Below are positions 49,590 to 58,610 of a DNA stretch of 64,000 nt, one piece after another. The stretch covers positions 1,972,345 through 2,036,344 of the forward strand of contig NW_004457442.1 in assembly GCF_000313135.1 (NCBI RefSeq), in the 5' to 3' direction. A program made the translations under genes and the position numbers. Position 1 is the first letter of the stretch, and each line of letters begins with the position of its first letter. The notes beneath the pieces are model-generated. The model saw only the letters and a program-made list of their open reading frames with translations, made no database searches and was not told the origin of the DNA. The DNA is from Acanthamoeba castellanii str. Neff (lineage: Eukaryota > Discosea > Longamoebia > Acanthamoebidae).

Positions 49590-50412
49590 ATGACCACAGC
49601 AGCCCCCCTTTTCCTCGTCCTTGCCTTGTTGGCTGCCCTGGCTGCCTACGCCGTGCTGGCCCAGAGCACTGGGGAGGACTGTCGCGGTGAGTACGGCGAC
49701 GGGACAACAGTGTATGACCTCACCCCTCTGGCGGCCCTCCTCGGCTCCCAGGAGGTCATCACCACCGACCCCGATGGCCAGGTCTACTACAAGGTGTGTG
49801 GGTCGGTCAGGAACACCTTCTGTCAGAGTGAGGACGACACGACCCCCGCCGTGTGCCAGAAGGACTAGCGCGTCCCTCCCCAGTACCATGACCGTGGCAG
49901 CCAGGCGCAAGCCAATCCCTCGATGCTACCTGGGCCACCCTACCAGCCCGCCTCGGCCGGCTTCTCCCTCTACTTCCAGGGCGGCGAAGAAGGCAGCTAC
50001 AGCCAAATCAGTTTCCTGTGGTACGGCCCCAAACCTTCTTCTTGTTGTGTCAGTCCTTCATTCTTTGTTTTCGTTAGTCATCTTCCCTTTTTTGGTCTGA
50101 CACCTCTCTATTGGCAGCAACAAGAGCGCTGATGGCACAGGCCAGTTCTCGTGGGTTGGTAAAGACACTGAGTACAACCAGTACAACTTTCAATATGTCA
50201 CCAAATATGCGTGCCAGCCCACACCCACGCCCTCGCACACGCCCTCGCCGATGCCTGGCAAGGACAACGTATGCTGCCTCTACTACTACGCCAAAGACCC
50301 CAGCATGACCAAGACCCTGTGCTCATTGGCCTGCCCATTGTTCCCTGGCTACTTTTATGTTTCCAACTGGACTGTGACCTCTTGTGGTGATTGCTTCTTC
50401 CACAAGAAGTAG
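49590..50412 (+). pseudogene. MRH-domain-like secreted protein with in-frame TAG
   Basis: The signal peptide MTTAAPLFLVLALLAALAAY is followed by CRGEYGDGTTVYDLTPLAAL and VYYKVCGSVRNTFC. This is the N-terminal half of a mannose-6-phosphate-receptor-homology (MRH) or Atg27-type domain (Y-D-L-T/S-P-L ... Y-x-x-x-V-C-x-x-V). A TAG at 49866-49868 interrupts the frame right after CQKD. The same frame continues for about 50 codons (YFQGGEEGSYSQISFLW) to a donor, and an exon from about 50118 carries on NKSADGTGQFSW and YNFQYVTKYACQ, completing an MRH-like fold. A Pro/Ser/Thr-rich linker and a Cys-rich tail end at TAG 50410-50412. It could be a nonsense mutant, a mis-called base, or a gene with an undetected mini-intron. 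MRH domains bind glycans and serve in sorting; the role here is unknown. Confidence 0.55.
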
Positions 50413-50436
50413 CAGTAATTGCTATCAGCACAGAAC

Positions 50437-50736
50437 ATGTGCAACCTGATCATCAGGGTCTGTCTGGGTCTCTGCGCGATCATCGATGCCACCGCCGTGT
50501 GCACGTACCGCAGGTGCTCGTGTGCCGACAAGACGTGCTCGTCCTTCACCGGTTGCACGACGTTCACCCAAGATGAGGGCGCATGCGGAGCGCTAAACCA
50601 TGTGTGCGATTGCGTGAACATGAGGATCCTGGCCTACGCCAACACAGGCTGCACGGGCTCGCCCACCAACGTCTACACCTCTGGAAGCTGCTACAACAAG
50701 ACCTTTTGCTATTACATCGACTGTTGCACCACATAA
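50437..50736 (+). CDS. Small secreted Cys-rich protein
   Basis: An open frame of 99 codons starting MCNLIIRVCLGLCAIIDATAVC, a plausible signal peptide; an in-frame ATG six codons upstream, at 50419, is also possible. The mature part has about 15 cysteines, with CTYRRCSCADKTCSS, GCTTF and TGCTGSPTNVYTSGSC followed by FCYYIDCC. It begins only 24 bp after the stop of the MRH-like gene, so it may be a downstream module of the same locus. The TAA stop overlaps an AATAAA polyadenylation signal at 50736-50741. The function is unknown. Confidence 0.5.
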   Translation: MCNLIIRVCLGLCAIIDATAVCTYRRCSCADKTCSSFTGCTTFTQDEGACGALNHVCDCVNMRILAYANTGCTGSPTNVYTSGSCYNKTFCYYIDCCTT

Positions 50737-50877
50737 ATAAAAAGCGCCCTTGCTCTTGGTCGCATTATGCAATCCAACCCTCCGAGTAATGACAAAACCC
50801 GTTGGTGGGCGAGCCACCATGAAGATCTCGTGCTGCAGATTCAAGGGAAATCCAAACACATACAAAAAACGACCAAG

Positions 50878-51291
50878 ATGAGTTCTCACCGCGTGTCTAC
50901 TCCACCGTTTGTTCGCCCATCGTGGTTGCTGGCCTTGACGAAAAAGGAGGAACGGCGCTACTGGAAACACATCATTGATGACAATACCTTCACCGCCGAA
51001 TCGGAGGCTCTCATGGCGTCGTCGGACACCGGCACGCTCTCCTCGCAGTGCGTCTACGTGTGTGACCTGTGCGAGCGCGTTATTCGATACGAAAACGACG
51101 GCCCCTGGCTGCAAGCGATGACAGGCCGCCGCACATGCGGTAGCGTGGACATCTGCAACCACTGCCAACCGACCGAAATCATGAAGATGCAATTTTGCTT
51201 CCTCTCGTTTCCACCCGGTGCCATGTGGGTGCGCCAAGCGACCATCGTTCGTTTGTGGGTCGACTATAGCGATATGGAAGTCCCGCTGTGA
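50878..51291 (+). CDS. Hypothetical protein with CxxC zinc-binding motifs
   Basis: 137 residues from the ATG at 50878 (MSSHRVSTPPFVRPSW); the frame is open further upstream to 50767. It contains QCVYVCDLCERVIRYE and CGSVDICNHCQP, two CxxC pairs that could hold one zinc ion, then a beta-rich C-terminus (FCFLSFPPGAMWVRQATIVR). An AATAAA signal lies at 51295-51300, 3 bp after the stop. It is intronless, and convergent with the ribonucleotide reductase gene. No family is recognised. It is the first gene of the region that looks virus-derived. Confidence 0.5.
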   Translation: MSSHRVSTPPFVRPSWLLALTKKEERRYWKHIIDDNTFTAESEALMASSDTGTLSSQCVYVCDLCERVIRYENDGPWLQAMTGRRTCGSVDICNHCQPTEIMKMQFCFLSFPPGAMWVRQATIVRLWVDYSDMEVPL

Positions 51292-51405
51292 ACAAATAAA
51301 GGCGTGCCATCATCGCTACACCATGCACGTTCAAATGCCAACGAGAGACGCGACAATCCGATCGATTGTTCTCCAAAGACTGTTTTATGATTCATCCTGA
51401 ATAAA

Positions 51406-52582
51406 TCAAAAATCCTCGCTCGTGGTGAAGTTCCTGCTGTTGCTGTCGGTCGATTTAGTGAGCACGCCGGACTTGGCATACTCGCCCACGCGGCGCTCAA
51501 AGAAATTCTTGCGGCCCTGGAGCGAAATGAGCTCCATCCACGGGAATGGGTTGGTCTGGTTGTAGTGCTTCGTTCCGCCGAGCGCTACGAGGAGGCGGTC
51601 GGCGACGAACTCGATGTATTGGCACATGAGGCCCGCGTTATTCCATGCAGGAAATGTACTCGCTGCTCATCGACACCTACGTCAAGGACACCGCCGAGAA
51701 GGCCCACCTGTTCAACGCCGCCCAGACCATCCCGTCGATCAAGAAGAAGGCCGACTGGGCGCTCAAGTGGATCGCCACCGAAGGCGTAGAGACCTTTGGT
51801 CAGCGCCTGGTCGGATTCGCCGCCGTCGAGGGCATCTTCTTCTCGAGCTCCTGCTCCATCTTCTGGCTCAAGAAGCGCGGCCTCATGCCCGGCCTGGCCT
51901 TCTCCAACGAGCTCATCAGTCGCGACGAAGGTACGCAGTTGTCTTGCCCCGGCTTCCCATCTTGTCTTACCACCCCCTATCCCATGCGCCAGGTTTGCAT
52001 TGCGATTTTGCCTGCCTCCTCTACAGCATGCTCGTCAACAAGCCCTCGGATGACGTGACCAGGCAGATCATTCTTGAGGCCGTCGAAATGGAAAAAGAGT
52101 TCGTCACTGAATCGTTGCCGGTCGCCCTGATCGGCATGATTCTGGGGTCAGTGCGGACCGAGATCTGCATCATTGCGTGGGCACGGGGTGGTACCGAGTG
52201 GATGTTCTCGATGGCAATTTGGAAACCATAGAAGCACCTGCGAGTGGTGGGTTGTGATGAGCGGTAATCGGGGCGGGTGGGTGGGGCGCAGGGCGTACCT
52301 CGCCTCGGGGATCTGCACCTCGGTCATGAACCGCCCGGCCAGGTTCTCGTTGACGATGCCGTCGCTGGCCGCGAAGAAGGCCAGGATGTGTTTGATGAAG
52401 TGCTGCTCATCGCCGCTGAGGCTGTTCCAGTGCTTCATGTCGGAGCTCAGGTCGACCTCCTCGGCGGTCCAGAACGAGGCCTCGGCCTTCTTGTACATCT
52501 CCCATATCCGGGCGTACTGGATGGGGAACAGCACGAACCGGTTGTGGTTGGGCGCGAGCAGGACCTCCATTGGCGTTTGCAT
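51406..52582 (-). pseudogene. RRM2: Ribonucleotide reductase small subunit, internally inverted
   Basis: The R2 protein houses the di-iron/tyrosyl radical that lets ribonucleotide reductase make dNTPs. The N-terminal exon (ATG 52582, [59 protein letters not shown]) and a small exon with [14 protein letters not shown] are on the minus strand. The C-terminal part ([19 protein letters not shown] ... [18 protein letters not shown] end) is also on the minus strand, at 51638-51406. The middle ([77 protein letters not shown]) reads on the plus strand at 51651-52138. The radical Tyr, one Glu and the E-x2-H iron ligands are in that part. Introns with normal borders occur in both orientations. As drawn, no functional mRNA can form. 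It is either a real inversion or an assembly error. Confidence 0.85.
51640..52138 (+). other. Inverted segment inside the RNR small-subunit gene
   Basis: About 499 bp whose coding content runs opposite to the flanking exons. The left junction falls in the sequence ...gcgtt/attcc; the right junction in ...gcatg/attct. Flipping the segment conceptually brings GM next to [11 protein letters not shown] and rejoins the intron before EMYSLL, so the breakpoints are defined to within a few bases. Both junctions share an ATT. Confidence 0.8.
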
Positions 52583-52637
52583 CTTGACAACAATGGTGGT
52601 CGGGCGCGTTTTGATTGTTTCTGTCGGATGGCGACGT

Positions 52638-53767
52638 TTATTGAACGTAAGGATACGGAACGCCGGTGGCGTCCTGATAATAGCCGGCAAACTGTTGCTG
52701 CTGTTGGGGCGACTGCGGCGGCGCTTCGGCGGGGAGTTCGGCCGGCGGATCGTCGATCATGAACAGCGGATGCCAGAGCGTCCTGTAGCGCTGGATCTCG
52801 GCTTCGGCCTGGGCGCGGCCGCGACCGGCCGGGCGGTTGCCGGGGTCGTAGAAGGGCGTGGCGACGAAGCCGATGGTGGCGATGGGGCGGTCCACGATGA
52901 TGACGCACTTGCTCGAATGCGAGAGGTTGGTGATGGTGAGCGATGGGCGGGTCACCTGGCCACCCCATCCGTGCGATCGCGTGAGCCGGACCTGTATGAG
53001 ACAGCGCGACATGCACGAGGCCGCTTCGACCACGGGCAGGCAGTCCTCGGGGAACGCGATGCATACTCGTCGTTGTGCGCGACGATGGTCTCGAGCGGAT
53101 TGAGCAAGATGGCGCGATCGGTGGGCGCGATGACCGACGGCCTGAACACCGTATCGATCTTGGTCTCGGCGGCCGTTCGGTCGCCGCCGCCCCTTTCCGT
53201 CTCGGCCGCGACGAGCTTCTCGCGGATCTCGCTCCACTCGACCGCGTGGCGGGGCTTCTCCGTGAGCCCGTTGTAGGGTCCCTCGGGATCGTACGGATTG
53301 GCGAGCGGGATGCGCGGCGCGGCGCGGTAGAACGTGTCGCCCAGCTTGAGGAAGTAGACATTGTGCTCCACCGAGAAAGGTTTGATGCTGAGCGTGCCGT
53401 CGCTGAGCATGCCGTTGATGTTGAGATGCGCCGCCGCGCTGCGTTCGACGGCGGGTTTGGCCACGATCGCCGGCGGTCTCGCCACAGCGGGGGGCTGTGG
53501 CGGCGCGAGGGCGGGCCGATGCATTGCCGGCTTCGATTGGCCGTATCCGGTCTGTTGCTGTTGAGCGCGCTGCTGCTGTTGCAGCGCGAGGGCCTGTTGC
53601 TGGATCATCATCTGCTGTTGCTGCTGGGGCGTGTACGCAGCGACACCAGTTTGCCCGAACGATTGCATCATCTGCTGCTGCTGTTGCTGCTGCTGAAACA
53701 TCTGTTGCTGCTGGAGCATGGCTGTCATCATCTGGGGCGACTGGGCCGCATAGCCACCGCCGTACAT
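52638..53767 (-). pseudogene. Poly-Gln protein with single-base frameshift
   Basis: Starts MYGGGYAAQSPQMMTAM, followed by a Gln/Met-rich region of about 70 residues and then a folded-looking part (SIKPFSVEHNVYFLKLGDTF, YNGLTEKPRHAVEWSEI, NPLETIVAHNDEY). At about 53061-53065 the frame must change by one base to continue CIAFPEDCLPVVEAASCM and CVIIVDRPIATIGFVATPF. It ends TGVPYPYVQ with TAA at 52638. Both halves are protein-like, with no intron signals at the join. The sequence at the switch fits loss of one T. No family is recognised. It is intronless, on the minus strand and next to other degraded genes. Confidence 0.6.
53536..53715. repeat. CAG/CTG-rich tract encoding poly-Gln
   Basis: Imperfect CAG-type codon runs, read on the minus strand, give several blocks of 5-9 glutamines in the N-terminal part of the frameshifted protein. 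Confidence 0.85.
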
Positions 53768-53845
53768 CGTCGTTGCTGTCGCTGTTGGGATCCTTCGTTG
53801 GCATCGCGCGTATTATTTTAAGGGTGGGTGGCTGAGCAACAACTT

Positions 53846-54103
53846 TTATTTGGGCGCCATCGTGGCCCAGGCGACAGAACCATAGGCGACCGACAGCCCC
53901 ATCTCGTGCGACGCGGCCTTGAGCGCTTGCACCGATTCCCTGTAGTTGACCAACATCTCGTTCATGCGTCACATCATCTCGTCGAGTTGGCGGTTGTAGT
54001 CGCGCAGTTTCTTGCTCATACGATCGCGTTCGACGCGCAGCTTCCTTATCTTCCTTGCCAACCGAGATCTGTAGTGATTTTCGACTGCGGTCCTCTTGCG
54101 CAT
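53846..54103 (-). pseudogene. Small basic coiled-coil protein with in-frame TGA
   Basis: 86 codons with the frame kept from ATG 54103 to TAA 53846. The first 44 residues (MRKRTAVENHYRSRLARKIR, ERDRMSKKLRDYNRQLDEMM) are basic and helical. Then a TGA at 53971-53969 is followed in frame by RMNEMLVNYRESVQALKAAS and ends WATMAPK. A CGA-to-TGA change (Arg to stop) explains the break, since the next codon context continues the helix. Intronless. No family is recognised. Confidence 0.5.
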
Positions 54104-54213
54104 TGCGGGGGCGTGAAAAAAAGGGACCCGACTCCTCATGTCTCACGGAAATTCCTATGTGACGCGGGAAGAAAAGCAGGCCAACGGATCCTTTTCATAC
54201 ATCCACGACACAA

Positions 54214-54360
54214 ATGGAGGACGATTACGAGGCTGACACTGAGATTGACGAGCGCTATGTAGAACGTGATGAGCTGAGCGACACATCGCCACCCCCCTCG
54301 ATGGAGGTGCCCAATCAAGAGTGCGATGACGATCACGATGGCTGGGATCTGAACCATTGA
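54214..54360 (+). CDS. Small acidic hypothetical protein
   Basis: A 48-residue frame, MEDDYEADTEIDERYVERDE ... CDDDHDGWDLNH, on the plus strand, opposite to its neighbours. It has strong acidic character and no internal stop. It is short, so the case rests on composition and position between minus-strand genes. Confidence 0.3.
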   Translation: MEDDYEADTEIDERYVERDELSDTSPPPSMEVPNQECDDDHDGWDLNH

Positions 54361-54723
54361 CATGCAATTGGTTGGATTAATCTGAGGGTGGACAGTGGGT
54401 GATGTTACCTGCCTCGTGCCATCGCGCTGTTGGCGCCCAACCTACGCAGGAATGGATCTGTTCGGATGACCCGTCGGGATGCGCTGGCGTTGGCGGTGTA
54501 GTACCACTCCACTGAATCGGCTCAGCACGCCATGATCCAACGCAAGCCCAAGTGGGCCCTGCAGTGCGGATTCTCAGTCCCGCACGAGCGCAGCACTTGC
54601 GACCAAACCGACGATATTGCACAAATGGATCGCATCGAATCACCATTGGGTGGTACAAACACAACAACGAAAAGCGACCATCCATGGTGTTTGTGGCGTC
54701 AGCCAGTGAAAAACAATGATTCT
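54361..54723. other. Spacer without a supported gene
   Basis: Open frames exist on both strands, but none has convincing protein character or a paralog nearby. Confidence 0.35.
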
Positions 54724-56348
54724 TTATACACACTCGTTCAGCAAATACTTGCTGGCCTTTTCTACACCCACGCACACCTGCTTCTTGGCTATCTGGCGCT
54801 GTTTGAGCAGCAACTCGTTGCACTTTTGCGTCAATTCCTCGAGGTTGGCCTTGGCCTTTTTGCGCAATCGCTCGATCTTGGCCACGTCCAGGTCTTCACC
54901 GTTGCTGTCGGAGAGCATGTCATCGAGTTGGTCGATCATGTACATCGAGTAGCGAGCGACAATGGTGCCCAAGTGCATCCGCTGTTTCGGCGCCAGCATG
55001 CGCTCCAGAAGTTCGTTGGGGCTGAGCTTGGGGTGAAGTATGAAGAGGTGGTAGAAGAGCGTCGTCCAGGCCAAGCAAGTGCCATTGTTGTGCCTGAGCA
55101 GGGTTTCCTTTGGCCCCTGCATGGCCTGTGGCCTGAACCCATCAATGGTGTCCCTTATGAAGGTGGTTGTACACCACTCTGATGGCTTCGGACCGCTGTA
55201 TGTGACAAGAGCATGGTAGGTGTTGGGCAGTGTGATGAGCGCGTAGAGTTTCCTGTAGTGTTCCATCAACACGTCGCCGTTGGGCTCAAAGAAGTAGGCT
55301 TGTCCAGTGTTGCGGTTGATGAGCAGGAGCATGGCGTGGCTGTTGTTGTGGCCAAATGAGGTGGCCGTTATCACAGGCAGCCACGGTCTCTCTGGGCCAC
55401 ACTTGCTGACGCCTGCGTTCTCCAGCCACTGTTGTTGCATAGGCACATAGTGAGGCCCCTTTGCATAGTGATGGATGTGGGTTGCGTTGAAGATGTCGGG
55501 AGGCGCAAGGGTGTGGATGTTGCTGATGTTGGAGTGGTCCAAAAGAACGCCCTTGGGGAGCTCATTGGCTCAAGTAAACGCATCTTCAATGTATCCAGGC
55601 CGCTGTTCCTTGGGCATGTCATCAATGTTCTCCATCGCGATGTTCAACTCCAGCGGTCGGCCGTGCCCATCGACCGAGCACAGGCTGCACACGCGTTCAT
55701 GCGTGACGATCTCCTTGATGAATTCAGGCCAGAACATGAAGCTGTGGCGCGATGAATGAAACAAGTCATCGTCCTGGGATAGGAACTCGCGGTCCTGCGT
55801 GCTGCCGACAGGGTATGGATAGAGGGTGTGACTTACGCCGGTGTAGATGCCCAGCTCCCTGGCCGTCAGTTTCTGCATTGAGAGGTGGCGGTTGAGTTGC
55901 TCCTTATCAATGTGAGGGCATGCCATATTGATGGCTCTCGCCTTGTCCGCCTTCCACAGGCGCTGAAAGTGTTCTGGCTTCAGTGGTGCTTGCGGTATGA
56001 GCACCGGCAGTGTGAGTGGCTTCGGTGCGGCCACCGCCTTTGCTGTCCTCTGGGCCAAGCGCCGGGGTGGCTTGGTCTCCAGGGCGTGGATGATGTTGAT
56101 CTTATGTGCCTTGGCTGGGATGGCACGCCCGCCAGCTTGGCCTTGGCGCGCAGTTGCACCATGGTGAGGCTGTTGATGCTGCTACTGCTCGTCTTTTTGG
56201 TGGGCGGGTGGACCTTTGGCCTCTTCGGAGCGAGAGCTGCGATGAGCTCGGCCTTGCGCATGCGACTGTAGCTGGTAATGCGCACTGTCGACGCCAGTTT
56301 CTGTAGTTCGGCCACTGTTTTGGTTCCAAGTGTGGATCCCCTGGTCAT
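54724..56348 (-). pseudogene. SAP-like-domain protein, paralog A, broken
   Basis: Starts at about 56348, MTRGSTLGTKTVAELQKLAS, with a SAP/HeH-like helix-extension-helix (ELQKLASTVRITSYSRMRKA, ELIAAL). A second such unit follows (MVQLRAKAKL), where a one-base frameshift near 56130-56145 is needed to continue into KINIIHALETKPPRRLAQR. The body reads ARELGIYTGVSHTLYPYPVG, THERVCSLCSVDGHGRPLEL. An in-frame TGA lies at 55572-55570, after which the same frame runs on (NISNIHTL, CGPERPWLPVITATSFGHNN, SHAMLLLINRNTGQAYFFEP, FYHLFILHPKLSPNELLERM) to a coiled-coil end at 54724. The body resembles no family I know. Paralog B aligns over its whole length. SAP-like domains usually bind nucleic acid. Confidence 0.7.
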
Positions 56349-56409
56349 GCTGTCGATGGCGTCCGTGGATCACCAAGAGAGATTATTTTGCACCCGGCGA
56401 AGACAATCA

Positions 56410-57926
56410 CTAGTATTTGGCGTTGCGGATTGTGACCTTGGCAGTGATGCGCTTGGCGATGAACATCGAGTAGCGGCCTATAATGTGTCCGAGGTAGGGG
56501 CGTTGCTCAGCATGCGCTGCAACAGGACATCCGGCTTGAGCTCGGGGTGGAGGATGAAGAGGTGGTAGAAGAGGTAAGCCCACGCAGCACACGTCCTCAT
56601 GTCCAAGCAACGTCGTCCGGTTGCCCTGCAGTCCCTGCGGCCCCTGTCCCCGGATGCTATCTCCCGACACCATATCGGTCACTAAGCTTGTCGTGCGCCA
56701 CTCTGATGGCGTGAGGTTGCCGCTGGAAACGAGATGCTCGTAGATGGCGGAAAGCGCGATCAGGGCGTGGGTGACTCGGAACGCGCCTTCGTTGTCGGGG
56801 TCGAAGCCGTTGGACTCGAACAGGTACGCGTGTCCGGTGCCGCGGTTGATCAGCAAAAACAGCGCGTGGCTATCCATCCTGGTGTAGCCGACACCGACTG
56901 CAATGGGCAGCCACGGTCGCTTGGTGCCGCACTTTACGATGCCGTGGGATTTGAGCCAGCTGCCTTCCTTGGAGGTTGTATGGAAGGGTCCATCGCTGAA
57001 CAGTTGCGCGGTGTTCACCCGGAACATTCCGGGCGGTTGGCGGAGCGTGTGCATGACGCCATCCATGACACGCTGTCGAATGTTGGCAATGTCCGTGTTG
57101 TTCGCCCTTGCGAAAGCCGCCAGGATTTCGTCGTCGCTCATTGTGAATCCGTTGACGAGTCGATTCCAGATACCTCGTTCGACGTTGAGCGTCAGCGGCC
57201 GGCCGTACGGATTGACGGAGCACAGATCGCGCACGCGTTCGTGCGTGGCGAGCACGCTGGTGAAGTCGGACCAGTAGAAATACTGGAGGGAGGTCCCGTG
57301 GAGCTCGTGTTGCGATAGGAACCTGCGATCCTTAGCGCTGCCGACCTCGTACAGATAGAGGGAGTGGCTCACGCTGGCGAAGATGCCCAGCTGCTGGTCT
57401 GTCAATCGCGGCGTCGCCAGGAATGCCTCCAGCTGCGGTTTCTTGGCGTTCGGGCATGGGACGTGGATGTCGGAGCGGCCGTAACTCCTCCAACCGAGGC
57501 GGAGGAGCTCCAGTCTCTGGGCTTGGGTTTGGGTCGTTTGAGCACGACCGCTTTCGTTCCCGGCAGCGGTGGCGGTGGTCTGGTGGGCTGTTCCGCTACC
57601 GGTTTTGGTGGCGCGGCGGCGCGCGATCCCGCGTTCGTGCGTTTGGCCAGCCGTCGAGGCTTTGCTTCCAGGAGTCGGATGATGTCGGCCTTGAGCGCTT
57701 TGGGCGGAATGGCAATGTTCATCTGCTTGGCCTTTGCGCGCAGCTGTGCGATGGTCAGAGGCTTCGCCGCGGTTGCCGGCTTTCGTATGGGGGCCTTTGC
57801 CGGAGCAAGCGCCGCGATCAGATCGGCCTTGCGCATGCGGCTGTAGCCGGCGATGCGCGCCGCCGATGCCAGCTTGCGCAGCTCTGTCACGGTTTTGGTT
57901 TCCAGCGCATTGGCGGATGGTTTCGG
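56410..57926 (-). pseudogene. SAP-like-domain protein, paralog B, broken
   Basis: Full-length relative of paralog A. The N-terminal part (MPKPSANALETKTVTELRKL, YSRMRKADLIAALAP, LTIAQLRAKAKQMNIAIPPK) has two SAP/HeH-like units and a Pro-rich linker. A one-base frameshift near 57500-57520 is needed to enter the body frame (LTDQQLGIFASVSHSLYLYE, THERVRDLCSVNPYGRPLTL, CGTKRPWLPIAVGVGYTRMD, SHALFLLINRGTGHAYLFES). A second shift near 56600 and a compensating one near 56510 bracket a stretch whose alternative frame reads AAWAYLFYHLFILHPELKPD, matching paralog A. It then ends YSMFIAKR ... RNAKY at 56410. The three lesions make it a pseudogene unless the sequence is faulty. Confidence 0.7.
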
Positions 57927-57959
57927 CATCGCGATTTGCAAGGATCCGAGATTATTTAT

Positions 57960-58340
57960 TCACGATGTTGCCGTGATTTTGTATCCCATATCCCATCCGG
58001 GCAGCGATTCGGCAGACGAGGGCACCAACGGCGACACATACTTGACCCAACAGTTGGGTCCCGATCCGTTGCTCAGACGATCGTACAGCCACCCGTTGCA
58101 TTCGCTGGTAGTATCGCACACGGACTGGCACTGCTGATCGCTGGTGACGTGCACGCCACCCTGGACGAGATCGCACGATCCGCTCAGATTGCCGCATGGG
58201 ATCTGCTGATCCTTCAATGTGGTGTACGTCGAGTTTTTCTTTTTGAAGTAGAGGTAGATGCCGATGAACACGGCGGCGATGACGACGATCATGCCCAGGC
58301 CGATCAGGGTGGCCGTGCCGCGGCCTTCGGGTGTCGACAT
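57960..58340 (-). CDS. Membrane-anchored protein with PAN/apple-like ectodomain
   Basis: 126 residues, intact and intronless. MSTPEGRGTATLIGLGMIVV begins a transmembrane helix (LIGLGMIVVIAAVFIGIYLYF) followed by KKK. The rest is a small Cys-containing domain: GGVHVTSDQQCQSVCDTTSE, CNGWLYDRLSNGSGPNCWVK. The C-x3-C-x5-CNGW spacing recalls PAN/apple domains, which bind proteins or carbohydrate. The topology could place this domain outside the cell or virion. The preferred ATG (58340) gives the compact N-terminus. The function is not known. Confidence 0.6.
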   Translation of the reverse strand: MSTPEGRGTATLIGLGMIVVIAAVFIGIYLYFKKKNSTYTTLKDQQIPCGNLSGSCDLVQGGVHVTSDQQCQSVCDTTSECNGWLYDRLSNGSGPNCWVKYVSPLVPSSAESLPGWDMGYKITATS

Positions 58341-58434
58341 TTGGGATCGGCATCGGCAAACAATCACGGGCGAAAGGGACGCGCCAAAACACATTTATGA
58401 GGGGGGTGGGACGCTTGCATTTTGCGACAACACG

Positions 58435-58599
58435 ATGGACACCGACGATTGCATCAGCAAGAGATCCGAGCGCATGCTGCTGGCATACGCCGCCAGTGGC
58501 AACCATGCGCTCAACGAGGAAGACAAGGCGTGGAGCTTGGATTCGATGCGCACCACCCCCAATTCATCGCTGTGGCCAAAAAATCGGATGGTTGATTGA
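58435..58599 (+). CDS. Small hypothetical protein
   Basis: 54 codons on the plus strand, MDTDDCISKRSERMLLAYAA ... WPKNRMVD, in the gap between two minus-strand genes. It has normal amino acid composition and no homology that I can name. Convergent with the broken Fn3-like gene, its stop lies 11 bp from that gene's stop. Confidence 0.3.
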   Translation: MDTDDCISKRSERMLLAYAASGNHALNEEDKAWSLDSMRTTPNSSLWPKNRMVD

Positions 58600-58610
58600 A
58601 ACAAAATAGC

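Noticed and set aside
51614..52231. A separate plus-strand gene at the RNR locus
   Set aside because: Its coding content is exactly the missing middle of the minus-strand R2 gene, so it is an inverted segment and not an independent gene.
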